Below are positions 33,775 to 44,910 of a DNA stretch of 64,000 bases, piece by piece. Under the pieces are notes generated by a model. That model made no database searches. It was not told where the DNA came from and saw only the letters and a list, made by a program, of their open reading frames with translations. The stretch covers positions 61,449,257 through 61,513,256 of the forward strand of contig OX104128.1 in assembly GCA_944470555.2 (NCBI GenBank), read 5' to 3'. The first letter of the stretch is position 1, and every line of letters starts with the position of its first letter. Made by a program: the position numbers and the translations under genes. The DNA comes from Heterobilharzia americana. Lineage: Eukaryota > Platyhelminthes > Trematoda > Strigeidida > Schistosomatidae.

Positions 33775-34188
33775 ACGTATTCATGCCCCAGTAAACATGT
33801 ATGAATGACTCATTATCTTGGTTGTGGCTAGCAGAAGGATCTAGGGAGAGCGTTTCGTCAGCTGGATGTACTTGCACCGCAGTGAGTGATGTTGCCCACA
33901 CTGAGACTCATACCTCGTACCCATCGCTTTGAACGGCAAGGCATTATCCACTACGCCACGGAGACACGGTAGCCATTTCTCGTACAACGGGTAGTAATTA
34001 CTATTTACTGATATATTTGTAATTCTCCCTTGTTTTATTGAATAAAATTGTTCGACCTCTGCTGATATATGGGCTTCTCTGTCATAATTACCATAATTAA
34101 CACTCAGGCATCCACATTAGAGTTCATATACCAGTGGAGGTCAAACAGTTCGATCCAATAAAAACAACAGAGAATTACAATTATATCA
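33775..34188 (-). mobile_element. Sm-alpha-like SINE with inverted 3' flank
   Basis: The minus strand carries a tRNA-like head near 33890-33980 (inverse of GTATCCGTGG-type A box; plus shows ATTATCCACTACGCCACGGA) and a hammerhead strip at 33838-33865 from which stem II is missing (CUGACGA runs straight into AACGC). At 34018-34058 TTGTAATTCTCCCTTGTTTTATTG recurs inverted at about 34146-34182, forming a palindrome that abuts the large inverted-repeat right arm. Confidence 0.55.
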
Positions 34189-35133
34189 ACAAACCTCAAT
34201 GTATCAATTTTATATTGTTTCTTGAATTCGTTGAAATCTTAACTGTCGAGTACTGATAATCACAGGATTTTTGGCCATTGATAAATTCATGGTTGACCCA
34301 TGCGTCCATTCCAGTTCTTTTGTCTTGGTGTGTCTTTGTTATTTTTTCCGCTTACTTTCGTTTGCTTTCGAACTCATCTAATTTTACAGTTCGTCCTCAT
34401 TTATTTAATCATCCGCATGACTTAAAATGATAACAGCTTCTTGAGATCCTGTGCATATTGTATCTTTCATGCATGAAACATTAGCTGTAGGAGAATGCGT
34501 TCATGGTAAACTGTTTTATTAGAAGTCAATGATGCTTACGAGCAGACATCACTGATACAAGAAAACATCGATTCGTGTTCAATATGCCAATCATGTTGGA
34601 AAATGAAAACTACTCATCCAGTTTGTTCATTAGATATAATCAGAATGGAATTAAATCATTCAATTTCACAGGTATTCATTAGTGGGATGGAAACTGAAGC
34701 AGTAATAGTAATTGGAGTAAATCTATGATTGTGGTGGAAGCTACATATAAGGATGTATATATCAGTAGTATGTAGGACAACCTCGGGAGACATGAGAAGT
34801 TATGATGATGGTATGCTAAATACTTGAAAGCGAAGGAGAAACTATAAGATGGAGAGATATATGAAATGTTGTGAAATGTTGTGTTAATATATACTAGTTA
34901 GTGTGAACTGTTGAATCGGAAATATTTGAATAGCAGTGGAAGGAGTAACTCGGTTCTTGTTCCCATGAGTGTATGGCAGTCTTCGTATGTGATTTTCTTG
35001 ATATTCAGTGATAGAAAATAGCTGATAGGAAGTGAATTGAACTACTTACACTCTTAGATGGATGGTGTGTACAAATTTCTTTACTTGTGATTTGAAAAGT
35101 GGGTCATTAAGCATATGCAATTGCGTGAAATAC
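34189..35133. repeat. right arm of the large inverted repeat
   Basis: Inverse of 25643-26561 plus 22328-22342, uninterrupted. Begins ACAAACCTCAATGTATC and ends GCGTGAAATAC. It preserves the site that received SR3-like copy 2 in the other arm. No coding potential recognised. Confidence 0.8.
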
Positions 35134-35652
35134 ATTTGTGCGTTCAACATCACTGCCATGAAAATATTACACTAAGCAAATGAAACCGCCCCAGAATTTT
35201 GAAGTGAAGAAACATCTTTATCGTTGACGAACTGATGACCGATTTGTATTCATTATTCAGTCCTTCAGATGGTCATCCAGTCACGGTGTGAGTAGCTCAG
35301 TTGTCAATTCTGTGACCTCAACAATGTGTGACTTAAGTTTGAACCTTCGATGAAATAATATTTTCCTCATAGTTGTAAATACGTTCTACTGGTAAATACC
35401 AATAATCACGAAACATTGGTCGAGTATGACTTCTTGCCAATTTTCTTCAGATGTTCAATTTAAAAATGAACTTGTAGAGGGAGCTTTGGTGAAGCTAAAT
35501 GTATGAATATAGTTTCTGGATTGCCAGCTGTGAACTTAGTAAGTTGAAGTGACATAAAGTTTGCCAAAGTGATGGCAGTATATGGAAGATGAGAAGCTAT
35601 TAAATAAATTATAGTTTTACTATTCCTTAAAATATGCAGAATTACATGCTTC
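35134..35652. other. unassigned sequence with a degenerate tRNA-like stretch
   Basis: At about 35288-35348 GTGTGAGTAGCTCAGTTGTC and AAGTTTGAACCTTC loosely resemble A and B boxes. Otherwise nothing recognisable. Confidence 0.3.
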
Positions 35653-35666
35653 ATGGTGGAGTTGGA
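35653..35666. repeat. target-site duplication, SR3-like copy 3 (5' side)
   Basis: ATGGTGGAGTTGGA, repeated exactly at 37164-37177. Confidence 0.9.
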
Positions 35667-37123
35667 CACCACTATTGCAGAAGGTGTGGAAGGAAGATAA
35701 GGTACCTGACGATTGGAAGAAGGGTTACCTTGTCAAACTGCCGAAGAAAGGAGACCTCAGTGTTTGCAAGAACTGGCGCGGAATCACTCTCCTGTCCACC
35801 CAGAGCAAGCAACATATTAAGCCGCATCATCCTGGAGAGGAGAGGCTTAACGATGCACTGGATTCAAAACTACGACCGGAACAGGCAGGCTTCAGGAAGT
35901 ACAAATCATGTGCAGACCAAATTGCAACGCTTCACTACTCATCATCATAGAACAGAGCATAGAATGGCAATCAGCTCTCTACCTCAACTTCATCGACTTT
36001 GAGAAGGCCTTTGACAGCGTCGACCGAGAAGTAATTTGGAAACTGCTTCATTACTACGGAGTACCGCAAACCTTTATCCGCCTCATTCAACAACTATATG
36101 AAGATGCCACATGCCGGCCAAGTAATCCACAATGGGAAGCTCAGTGATTCCTTTGCAGTGAAGTGAAGACAGGAGTGAAACAAGGTTGCCTACTATCCCC
36201 CATGATATTCCTGATTGTGGTGCACTGGACTGGATCATGCAGCAAACAGTGGGCAGCGAGAAGAGGGGGATACACTGGACGACGGAAAAGAACCTAGAAG
36301 ACTTGGATTTCGCCAACGATGACTTGTGCCTAATGTCACATAAACTTGAAGATCTGCAGGCAAAAACTAACAAGTTGACAGAAGACGGGACTTCAGGTGA
36401 ATATAGAAAAGACAGAGGTGATGAAGATACCGCACCACCACCATCAACAACAACAACAAACTCCAATCACCGTGAACGGGAGAAACTTAAAGGAAGTAAC
36501 CTCCTTCACTTATCTAGGAAGCACTGTTTCAACTACAGGCGCTACAGGCACAGACGAGGATGTCAAAGTCAGAATCGGAAAAGCAAGACAGGCATTCATT
36601 AGCCTGAAACCAGTGTGGAGATCTTCTGCACTGCACTCAGCATGTGGAACAAGATACGGATTTTCAACACCAACGTCAAGTCAGTGCTCCTGTATGGTTC
36701 AGAGACTTGGCGCGTCACGAAAGGCATTTCCAATAAACTACAGACATTCATCAACAACTGCTTACGCTGGCTCGCTACTGAAGATCAGATGGCCAGAATA
36801 ATGAGAACAAGCAACAAGGAGCTCTGGGAACGAACCAACCAAGAACCTACCAAGCAACAAATATGCAGTGTAAGGAAGTGGAGATGGGTTGGCCATGCAC
36901 TGAGAAGGCCGACTGAGGACATCATGCGTCAGGCCCTCGAGTGGAATCCCCATGGGAAGCGACGAGTTGGACGTACGAGGTGAGGGTGACATGGAGGAGG
37001 TCGTGCGAGGAGGAAATGAGAGGTTGTGGGCTGTCGCGGAACCAGGTTCAAAAGATCTCAGAGAACAGAGGTCACTGGAGACGTGCTACTGAAGCCCTAT
37101 GTTCCACTAGGAACCCAAGGGAC

Positions 37124-37163
<40 letters not shown>
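35667..37163 (+). mobile_element. SR3-like RTE retrotransposon, copy 3 (5'-truncated)
   Basis: Begins inside the RT domain (CACCACTATTGCAGAAGGTG) and ends in AAT repeats, with a 14-bp target duplication. Open pieces encode DDWKKGYLVKLPKKGDLSVC, FIDFEKAFDSVD (motif A), a C-terminal domain with VLLYGSETWRVTKG and KWRWVGHALRRPTED. It carries the same 5-nt insertion after SDSFAVK as copies 1 and 2. The catalytic box reads FANDDLC instead of FADDLC, an extra codon at the active site. Several private indels. Truncation point and intact duplication indicate ordinary aborted target-primed insertion. Confidence 0.9.
37125..37163. repeat. AAT simple-repeat tail of SR3-like copy 3
   Basis: About 39 bases of AAT units directly after CCCAAGGGACT, the conserved last coding stretch. 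Confidence 0.9.
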
Positions 37164-37164
<1 letters not shown>

Positions 37165-37177
37165 TGGTGGAGTTGGA
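37164..37177. repeat. target-site duplication, SR3-like copy 3 (3' side)
   Basis: Exact repeat of ATGGTGGAGTTGGA at 35653-35666. Confidence 0.9.
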
Positions 37178-38566
37178 GACAATCAGCAGGCAACTTTGTT
37201 TAGCTTTCATTTCGATTTTTGGTGGCACTTGTCAACAAGGCATATCTGCCGTTTAAAGCCAATAGATGTCCGCAGGGATATTTGGACACTTGTCACCTTT
37301 ATTTAGCAGTGTAATGAATGAGATACTATGAGAATAATAATCAATTCTGTCTTTTACTAAGGTAACCATATTCCAAAGCGTTTCCAATACTAAGGTGCCT
37401 TTTAGCTTTTCTTCACGCTTCTTTCTGGCATTAAAATTACTTTACAATACTTTGTATTGTAAACTATCAGCTATTTGGATTTGATCAATCTGAGTAATCC
37501 CCATCCTCCCCGGCCCTTTTACTCTCTTTGAAGAGTAATTTTTGTAGTTTTTCAGTCAACTTAGTTGTGATCGACAAGGATAAAAAGAAAAAGAAGAAAA
37601 AGTCATAGTTATGTTTGTTTAGACTCTTTACGCCATTAATATTCAGTCGTTCAATAAAAACTTCACAGACTGAACGTTTGTTTTAATAAAACTGTGAAAG
37701 ACAATCTTGGATCCACGTTACTAACAGAAACGAAGAAATATATGTTGTAGTGAGTGGTATACAAAAGAGACTATTCGGTTATCTGTTTGCTCAGTAGATA
37801 GAGAATAACAAAGTGCTTGATCTGGAAAAACTGGACGCTAATATCACTAGTGAAGATAATAATTGAAGCAGATCTAACCGTTATTCATTTCACAATGTTT
37901 GCCTTTCTGTATGTGGATTCATATTTAATCGTGATAAACTGCATAAACATTACATTGCAATGTATAAGACAGCTATCAAAGTACTTTTTAAGTGTTCAAT
38001 CCTTGTAAATTACTGATTTGTAGAAGCCTAAATTCATTTGTTGAGAAAACAGTGACATTTGATTCTTCGAATGTAATATCCATGTGAATGGAAAATAACA
38101 TGATTGTTTCTGATTATTTGAATAAGGCATCAAATATTTCATATATTCTGTCAACTCAAATTTTAAGCAACGCATTCATTTAATTTACTCAAGTAAGTAA
38201 TCATTCTGAAAATAAACTCTGTTGTTCATTGATGCCAATCGGAATAGTGACACAAATAGGTTGATGATAATTCTGTAGCAGTATGCAGTGTGTACCGTGA
38301 GTAGGACTGAACGCTGAAGCTTCGAATTTGACTGTGAGAACATTAGACGTTGCTGATTATGCTACTGAAGACCTCCGTAATTGTAGTCATCAACACATTC
38401 AGAATGAAAATTTGCCATTCATGATATGAGTCTTAGATCCCAATGTGACTACTAGTTCTAGGAATGCGAAGATAATGTTCGTCCTCGATGTGAACTTCAT
38501 TAGAATGTTTTATCATTTCATGGTCGATTGTGCTTAATTTCGTATCATCGAAATTTTCATTATTAT
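37178..38566. other. unassigned sequence
   Basis: No recognisable gene or repeat family in about 1.4 kb. Confidence 0.3.
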
Positions 38567-39590
38567 TATTATTTTTCCCTTGGGTTCATAGTGGAATATG
38601 GGGCTTCAGTAGCACATCTCCATTGCACTCTTCTCTCTGCAGTCTTTTCAACCTGGCGCCACAACTGCCCACAAGCTTTCATTTCTTTCTCACATGATCT
38701 CCCCCATGTCACGCCCGCCGCAGATGCCCAACTCATCGTTTCCCATTTGGATTCCAATCGACAGCCTAGCCTGGTGCGTGATGTCCCCAATTGGTCTTCT
38801 CAGTGTATGCCCAATCTAATCCATCTCAAATTTCTTCTTCTGCATATTTGTTGGGTGATAGGTTCTTGGTTGGTTTGTTGCCAGCCAGAGTTGCTTGTTG
38901 CTTATTCTTTCTGGCCTTGTCATCTCATCTTCAGTATCGAGTGAGGGTAGGCAGCTGTTGATCAATGTGCGTAGTTTGTTGGAAGTGCTTTTCGTGACGC
39001 GTAAAGTCTCTCAGCCATCACATAGAAGCACTGACTTGACTGACATTGGTGTTTGAAATCCGAATCTTATTCATGCTTTATGCTGAGTGCAGTGTACTGC
39101 ACTAGATCTCAACACTGATTTCAGAATAATGAAAGCCTGTCTTGCTTTCTTTTCAATCCTGGCTGCTTTGATATCCTCATCTGTGCCTGTGTCACCACCA
39201 CCTGTAGTTGAAACGATGCTACCTATTTAGGTAGGTAGGTAGGTATGTAGGTAGGTAGGCAGGTAGGTAGGTAGGTAGGTAAGTAGGTAGGTAGGTAGGT
39301 AGGTAGGTGGGTAGGTAGTTGAAGGCGACAACTTCCTTCAGGTTTCTCCCATTCATCGTGATTGGTGCATGCTGCTGTTTTTGTTATTGTTGGTTGGGTA
39401 TCTTCATCACCTCTGTCTTCTCTACATTCACTTGAAGTCCTGTCTCCACTACTCTGCCTCTTCTGTCAACTTGTTGGTCTTTACCTGTAGATCTTCGAGT
39501 TTGTGTGACATCAGACATTAGACATAAATCATCATCGGCAGCGGACCAACCAATAGTGAATTTCTGTGTGTCCATAGTTTCAGGGTGATG
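38567..39590 (-). pseudogene. SR3-like RTE relic, older subfamily, 5'-truncated
   Basis: The 3' end at 38567-38590 (ATT repeats then CCCTTGGGTTCATAGTGGAA) and the body run parallel to copies 1-2 (GCAGTAGCACATCTCC, CATCGTGATTGG, CACCTCTGTCTTCTC) but are clearly more divergent. The minus product contains NVEKTEVMKIP and DDDLCLMSD fragments. It ends near 39550 upstream of motif A. It shares variants with the 51.2 kb relic (CATGCTGCTGT, ACATCAGACATTAGACATAA), marking a second subfamily. Confidence 0.75.
39229..39318. repeat. AGGT microsatellite inside the SR3-like relic
   Basis: About 90 bases of imperfect GTAG repeats. In copies 1-2 the same place reads CTAGATAGGTGAAGGAG, so the array grew from a TAGGTG seed inside former coding sequence. 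Confidence 0.9.
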
Positions 39591-42075
39591 ATAATTGTTG
39601 AATATATGGTAAGATTTATGGAGTAAGTTGAAGCAGATGATGGAACTAGACTAAAATCCTAGACTAGTTCCAACTGGGTGCTGACAAATCCCACAGCCTA
39701 TATAACTGACTCTTCAGGTTTCGTTACGTGTATTTTTTTTACGTTTCTCAAGGATTTTGTTCTTAAGGTAATTAGTTTGCTTTTATCCTCAGTTTGACTC
39801 ACAGTTTACGCTTGATTGTTAGTAGGTAAATGGGTTAGATTGTTTACTTTATAGTAACAGATGGTCAATTAGAGCCATGGTAGGAGTTAAATCATCATTG
39901 TCTGGGTTAACTGCCTGTTTTTCTGACAAGTGCTCGACGAAATCCAACTGCTCACGTGATTTTAATTTCATTTCAATCACCAAGGTATTTTTTAGTCTAC
40001 CTGTTTGAATAAGATGAAAAAGGTAATAGTGCAGAATATATGCTTAATGAGAAGTTTACACACAATGCACAAGCTTTTCTTATATATGTGTGAAAACTTC
40101 TCTACTACTTTCCCAGTTTCCAAGGTATTTTAAGGAAGTGACCGAATCCAGGGGACCTGTACTCTTCAAGTTACATATTTCACTACTGTAGGTGATGAAC
40201 ATGAATTTGAAGTGAATCACTTTTTATAACAGCAAATTTCTAGGTGTTGCTTGGAAGCTGAATCCAGGAGTCGCGTTTCGTTCTGTCGGAGGCTCGTTAG
40301 AGTGGTTTACCGGAATGGTGATATTCTTTCAAAGAAGCAAAACCAACACCCATCCCTCCAAACACCACAATATTGTCTACTGGGCTAGCGTGTCACCAGA
40401 AATACCTCTTCTGAAACGAATACCGAGTTTTATTGATCGATACTTGTAATATCTCTCCACTACAATGTACCTAATCGCTTGAGCACCTACCCTGGTAGCA
40501 GGTGGGCTTTCTTACCAATGTCTTGATACCACCTGAAGACTCACTATATTATTATTTCCTTATTTAAAGCAAGGACTATCAGTAAGCTATATCTTCAGGA
40601 ATCTCAAGGCAATATCCAAAGATCTACACACCAGCCCATATGCCAACAGATAAAGATCACTTTGATCCAGAACAACAAACGAAAGGATAGCACATGAACC
40701 AACAAGTAACTTATGAAGATTATACATATAAAAGTTGGTATTGCACACAACTAAAGCATTTCTGTTCATAAATTAGCAGTCAACGACTCCTTTGAAAATT
40801 CATACTGCGAATATTGTCTAACATGCTAATGGTACATTTTACAATGAATCCTGAGGCATATTCAGCTGATTATTTCTATTTGGTTATTTTCCAGTATATG
40901 TTGATACAAAACACGTTTCAAGAACTATAAAAAAATCCATAAATTTGGCAAGCAATTAAATTTAGTGGCCTGCCCAAATCTTTGGGTTACTAAACTTTCC
41001 TTGGCACAGATAGCATCAAATCTATCCAAGCTTTCGTTTGTTTTATTCTTCTTACTACGTCATCTGACCTCATTATAATTTCGGGCATTTTTCAGAGTTT
41101 TACAACCCGTCGCAGCATTACCCCTATCTGACATGTTGCTAAGTAAACTTTAGTAACATGACGGATGTTAGTGATCATTATTTCGTTCTAACAATGCATG
41201 AAATGAGTAATTTTGAGCATAATTTAAACTGATGGCTTTATTTATTACAATATTTTTAACCTAGAGTACCACATTAAGCTTACGTGCCAACATGCTGGAT
41301 ACCAGCAGTGCTATCGCAGTGGTTTTTTCAAATCAGACAAAGAAAAAACATCATAGTGGGTGGTAACATGGTTTGTAGTGAATAACGTTATTACAAATGA
41401 CAGTATATCAAATTTTAACCACAAACTGTAGGTCTTTGCAGGAAAAGTGTACTACTTACAATCTCTACTCACAACACGCTTGCCTGCTTTTTCAAATAAG
41501 AGTGACTTCTTCATATTTAGTTTAATTCTTGGCATTTTTGTGTCATCATATCAAAGTCCATTTTGATTTTGTTCTAATCGAAATAATCTTGTATTAAGGT
41601 GAAACAGAACCACTAGATTGAAGTAATCGTTTTTTCTACTACAAGCAGTTTTCCAATATATGTTGCAAAGGTTTCTTATAGTTTTTAGCTTCCTCTCTCA
41701 AATTTCATCTGTCTTTATTAGGTTTGTCCTTGGTCTCTGCAAGATGTTTAACCAGAATTATCACAAAAATGTTTGTGGTAGCCTGAGATGCTACTTCGCA
41801 TGGCCTTTGGTATGCAGTGTTCCGAATGTAAGAGTTGATACCACAACAACTGCACAAGCTTTACACCTTTAGTGTATAAAAAGTATAGTAATGTAAGAAG
41901 TGTCTGGCTTTATCTGTTGTGCTCTTCAAATATTCGCGAGCTGGTAGAATAAGCGAAAGGACTTTTAAATACCACCACGAAGAAGCTAGAGTCCAAAAAG
42001 AAAGTTGATAACCATGATAGTGATAATTACGCAGCATCCGTTGACACACAGATTGCTGTGCAGAATTTTAAGGAT
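39591..42075. other. mostly unassigned; Sm-alpha-like and T-SINE remnants
   Basis: At about 39955-40015 TTTCATTTCAATCACCAAGG resembles the T-SINE central segment. At 40255-40330 the minus strand has AACGAGCC, AACGAAACGCGACTCC and TGGATT, a decayed Sm-alpha-like hammerhead strip. The remainder is not recognised. Confidence 0.35.
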
Positions 42076-42079
42076 GTCT

Positions 42080-42940
42080 CACGACAAACAGCAAGTAGGG
42101 CGCGTTGACTACTCAACCGTTTGTTAACAGCAACTTAGAAAACGCCAAACAAAGCAGAGAGAAGTATCTTAAGGTTTTCAAGTTTTTAGAGCTGGAAGAC
42201 TTAGTCTGAAAACTACCGACCGCAAAAAAAAGGTTACTCTCTGATGAAAGAGATGGGGATGCAGCATTTTCAGTGTCAACAACAGAACCATGTAGGTCGC
42301 ACTTCCCACCCGGTTCAACGACCTAATTAGTGAAGACAAGTGCAAATTGGGAGATAAAAATCCGTTCTGAGGCTGTAAATGTCAAGGTTGCCGATTGAGA
42401 CCTTAATCAGTCTTCCACATTTGACAAAGAGAGATGGTAAGTAATTTCAACTAAACGACATGCTAAAAAGCTAGTAACAGCTGCAAAACCATCTGTCGAC
42501 ACTCCACTAAACAAAGATAGTGCTGAGCTCCTTGAAAGATTTGTTATCTTCCACAAAGTTGAAGAGAGTAGAGACTCAGAACCACGTAACCGTTTTTCGA
42601 CATGATTTCAATAAGATACAAATTTCGGTAAACAAGTTGTTACCGAAAAACATATCAGGGGTCACCCAACTCAAGATATATAAAGTCGACATAAAAGAAG
42701 CAGCCCCTGCAGAAAACAGGTTTTGGATACTTCAGGTTATACATTCAAATCAACAAAGGAGAGACATCATATTCTGAAGAGCGCTCACGGACTTCAAGGA
42801 ACTGGAGTGTTTGTGCATTAGGATTTGTCCCTTGCAGCTCAAATCAAAAAACGAGAGACGGAAGAAGAACTGAAATCTAGAATAGCAGCACGATAGAAAA
42901 GTCTAAATGTGATGGGTTTTCGTATAGTGAGGTTTTCGCA
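42080..42940 (+). pseudogene. SR1-like CR1 element, ORF1 relic
   Basis: An open frame at 42520-42777 (KVDIKEAAPAENRFWILQVI near its end) continues after one break as LKSAHGLQGTGVFVH and LSLAAQIKKRETEEELKSRI. The combination of a charged middle region with a GTGVFVxxDLS-like string resembles ORF1 proteins of schistosome CR1 LINEs. Called from memory of the family; several stops present. It precedes an endonuclease relic on the same strand, as expected for one element. Confidence 0.4.
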
Positions 42941-42954
42941 ACAAATAATCTGAT

Positions 42955-43325
42955 AGTTGGACGATGATTGAAAGTGTCACTTCAATCACCAAGGCTTTTT
43001 CACGACTGACGTTTGATTTCGTAACGCCTTACTACCGCCTGATCTTACTCACTGCCTCCCCAGTCAGGACTTACCCCAATCCAAATCTAAATGAATAAGA
43101 GAAGGAAAGCATCATACTAATCATCATTTGACTGCCTGAGTGAGATAACCGTGGGCTGGCAGTCTAGTATTGATACTGTCATTGTGATACTGTGATACGC
43201 GTCAGGAATTCACACAGAAGTCGGGCAAAAACCTTGGTGATCGAAGCAACACCTTCAATCATCAACCAGTATAAATACTAGTCTTCCAAACCACGGCTAT
43301 CTCACTCAGATAATCAAAATGGTAG
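42955..43325. mobile_element. T-SINE foldback copy inserted in the CR1 relic
   Basis: Outer ends GACGATGATTGAAAGTG on the left and CTTCAATCATCAACCAGTAT on the right are inverse to each other. The centre (ATCACCAAGGCTTTTTCACG, CTACCGCCTGATC) matches the centre of the 30.2-30.7 kb copy. It separates CR1 ORF1 from the endonuclease. Confidence 0.55.
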
Positions 43326-44290
43326 TCTTGAAGTATCTATGGATAGGAAAAAATCTCATTTAAGTTGTTTTGTCATCTTATACATGAATGCACACAGCCT
43401 CCTAAGCAAATAGACTGAGCTTAGTAATTTTATAAGCATAAAAACCTTGAGATCACTGTTGTTTCAGAAACTTGGCTCTCTTCTGAGATCAGTAACAGTG
43501 AAACATACTTACTAGGATTCGTCCTTTTCAAAAGTGCTATGTTAGCAGGCGTAGGTGGCTGTGTTATTCTTTACGTTCAGAATACCTTAACTGTCAGAGC
43601 TAAATAAATGGTTGCACAATTAAGTAGGAAATCCGAAATGAAGTTGATATTAAGCTATTCGTAGTATATCGAATCCCTGAATATGACTCAGAAAACTTCC
43701 TCCTGAATAAGCTGACCACTGGGAGATTTCAACGCACCATCTGTTGACTGAAACAGACTAACAATAGAAGCATAACGTAACTCATTTGATCATAGGTTAG
43801 AGGAAGCATTAATTTTTTGGCACTTTTACAGCACACTAGATACTACCATCCACATGCTCGATTAGTTCCAGACTTAGTATTCTAGCACAAGGTGATGTAA
43901 GTTTCATCCGGGACCTTGTAGTCCATAATAAAAGCGATCATACTGTGATCATCGCCAGATTTACCACATCCATCTTGTGCCAGGCATGTTCCCCAGCTAG
44001 ACTCAGTGTAGGGGCGTCACAGGATACGAGAGCATTTACCAAGTTGGTTCAGAAAGGGTGAAGTGAACGTGTTGAAATGTTCAGTGCTAGTGTACCTAGT
44101 AGACACACAGTATCACATGCATACTAATAAAGCTTTCAATGTCATTCATCGTATCCGAGAAGCGATACCAGAAGTAGCTCACCAATGCCTGTTCAGCTTA
44201 GCAGAGGTTGTCGCAATACTACTGATCATGTCCAAGCGTTACTTCTCCATCGACCTTCATAAAACTAAAGGTCACTCCTGCCTTTTTATT
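43326..44290 (+). pseudogene. SR1-like CR1 element, APE endonuclease relic
   Basis: Translation gives MNAHSLLSK, ELSNFI, then ITVVSETWLSSEISNSETYL (the VxETWL catalytic box), GVGGCVILYVQNTLTVRA, and LGDFNAPSVD (GDFN box) near 43735. The order matches CR1-type APE endonucleases. Numerous stops and frameshifts; no RT remains to the right. Confidence 0.65.
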
Positions 44291-44595
44291 CGTTATCGTT
44301 TTGTTCATTAGCATATCATTCATCTTTATTTATATCATCGCAATACTGACAAATTTAAAAAAGGAAAATCAGTTTCCTGGTAATCCTCAAATGTCACTCC
44401 ACTTTAAAAATGTAAGTGCCACTAACTTAACTTCATTTCATGCTGTGCTAATGCATTTTATAATTGTAGAAGCTTATGAGGGAATCTATTGAAAAGAATA
44501 TTCTTCGTTCAGACTGGTGCTTTCTAATTACATAAATCTTAAGTTGTTATTCATCGTAGACTGACATCAGTTGGAGGAACACAGGAAACCTGGGA

Positions 44596-44641
44596 GCACT
44601 GGACAGCTGTTTCGTCCTAGTACGGGACTGCTCAGCAGTAC
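44596..44641 (-). ncRNA. hammerhead-like motif, left arm, core mutated
   Basis: GUACUG / CAGUGC stem I, CUGAGCA (G8 changed to C), GUCC/GGAC stem II, GAAACAG CUGUC. Everything but one core base fits the consensus, so cleavage is unlikely. Confidence 0.4.
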
Positions 44642-44860
44642 GCGCCCACGACCCCGCCAGGGATCGAATCTGCGACCTATAGGTTCTGTGGCCAGCGCGT
44701 TACCATTGAGCCACTGAGTCAGAATCCAATGCTTCATATTTCCAACTTCTGTTAGCTCACGATATAGCGCAACCGCCACCCAATGTCATCGTTGAGTATC
44801 TGTCCTCACGGCCATCAGGCTTTGACTCCACCGATCACGATCCCTGGTGGGGTCGTGGGT

Positions 44861-44910
44861 GAGCACTGCTGAGCAGTCTCATACTAGGACGAAACAGCTG
44901 TCCAGTGCTC
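44861..44910 (+). ncRNA. hammerhead-like motif, right arm, core mutated
   Basis: Stem I GAGCACUG with CAGUGCUC (8 bp), CUGAGCA (same G8-to-C change as the left arm), stem II GUCU/GGAC, GAAACAG CUGUC. The shared core change in both arms suggests the arms derive from the same parent or were homogenised. Confidence 0.4.

Noticed and set aside
39229..39318. CRISPR-like direct repeat array
   Set aside because: Tandem tetranucleotides without spacers; a microsatellite.
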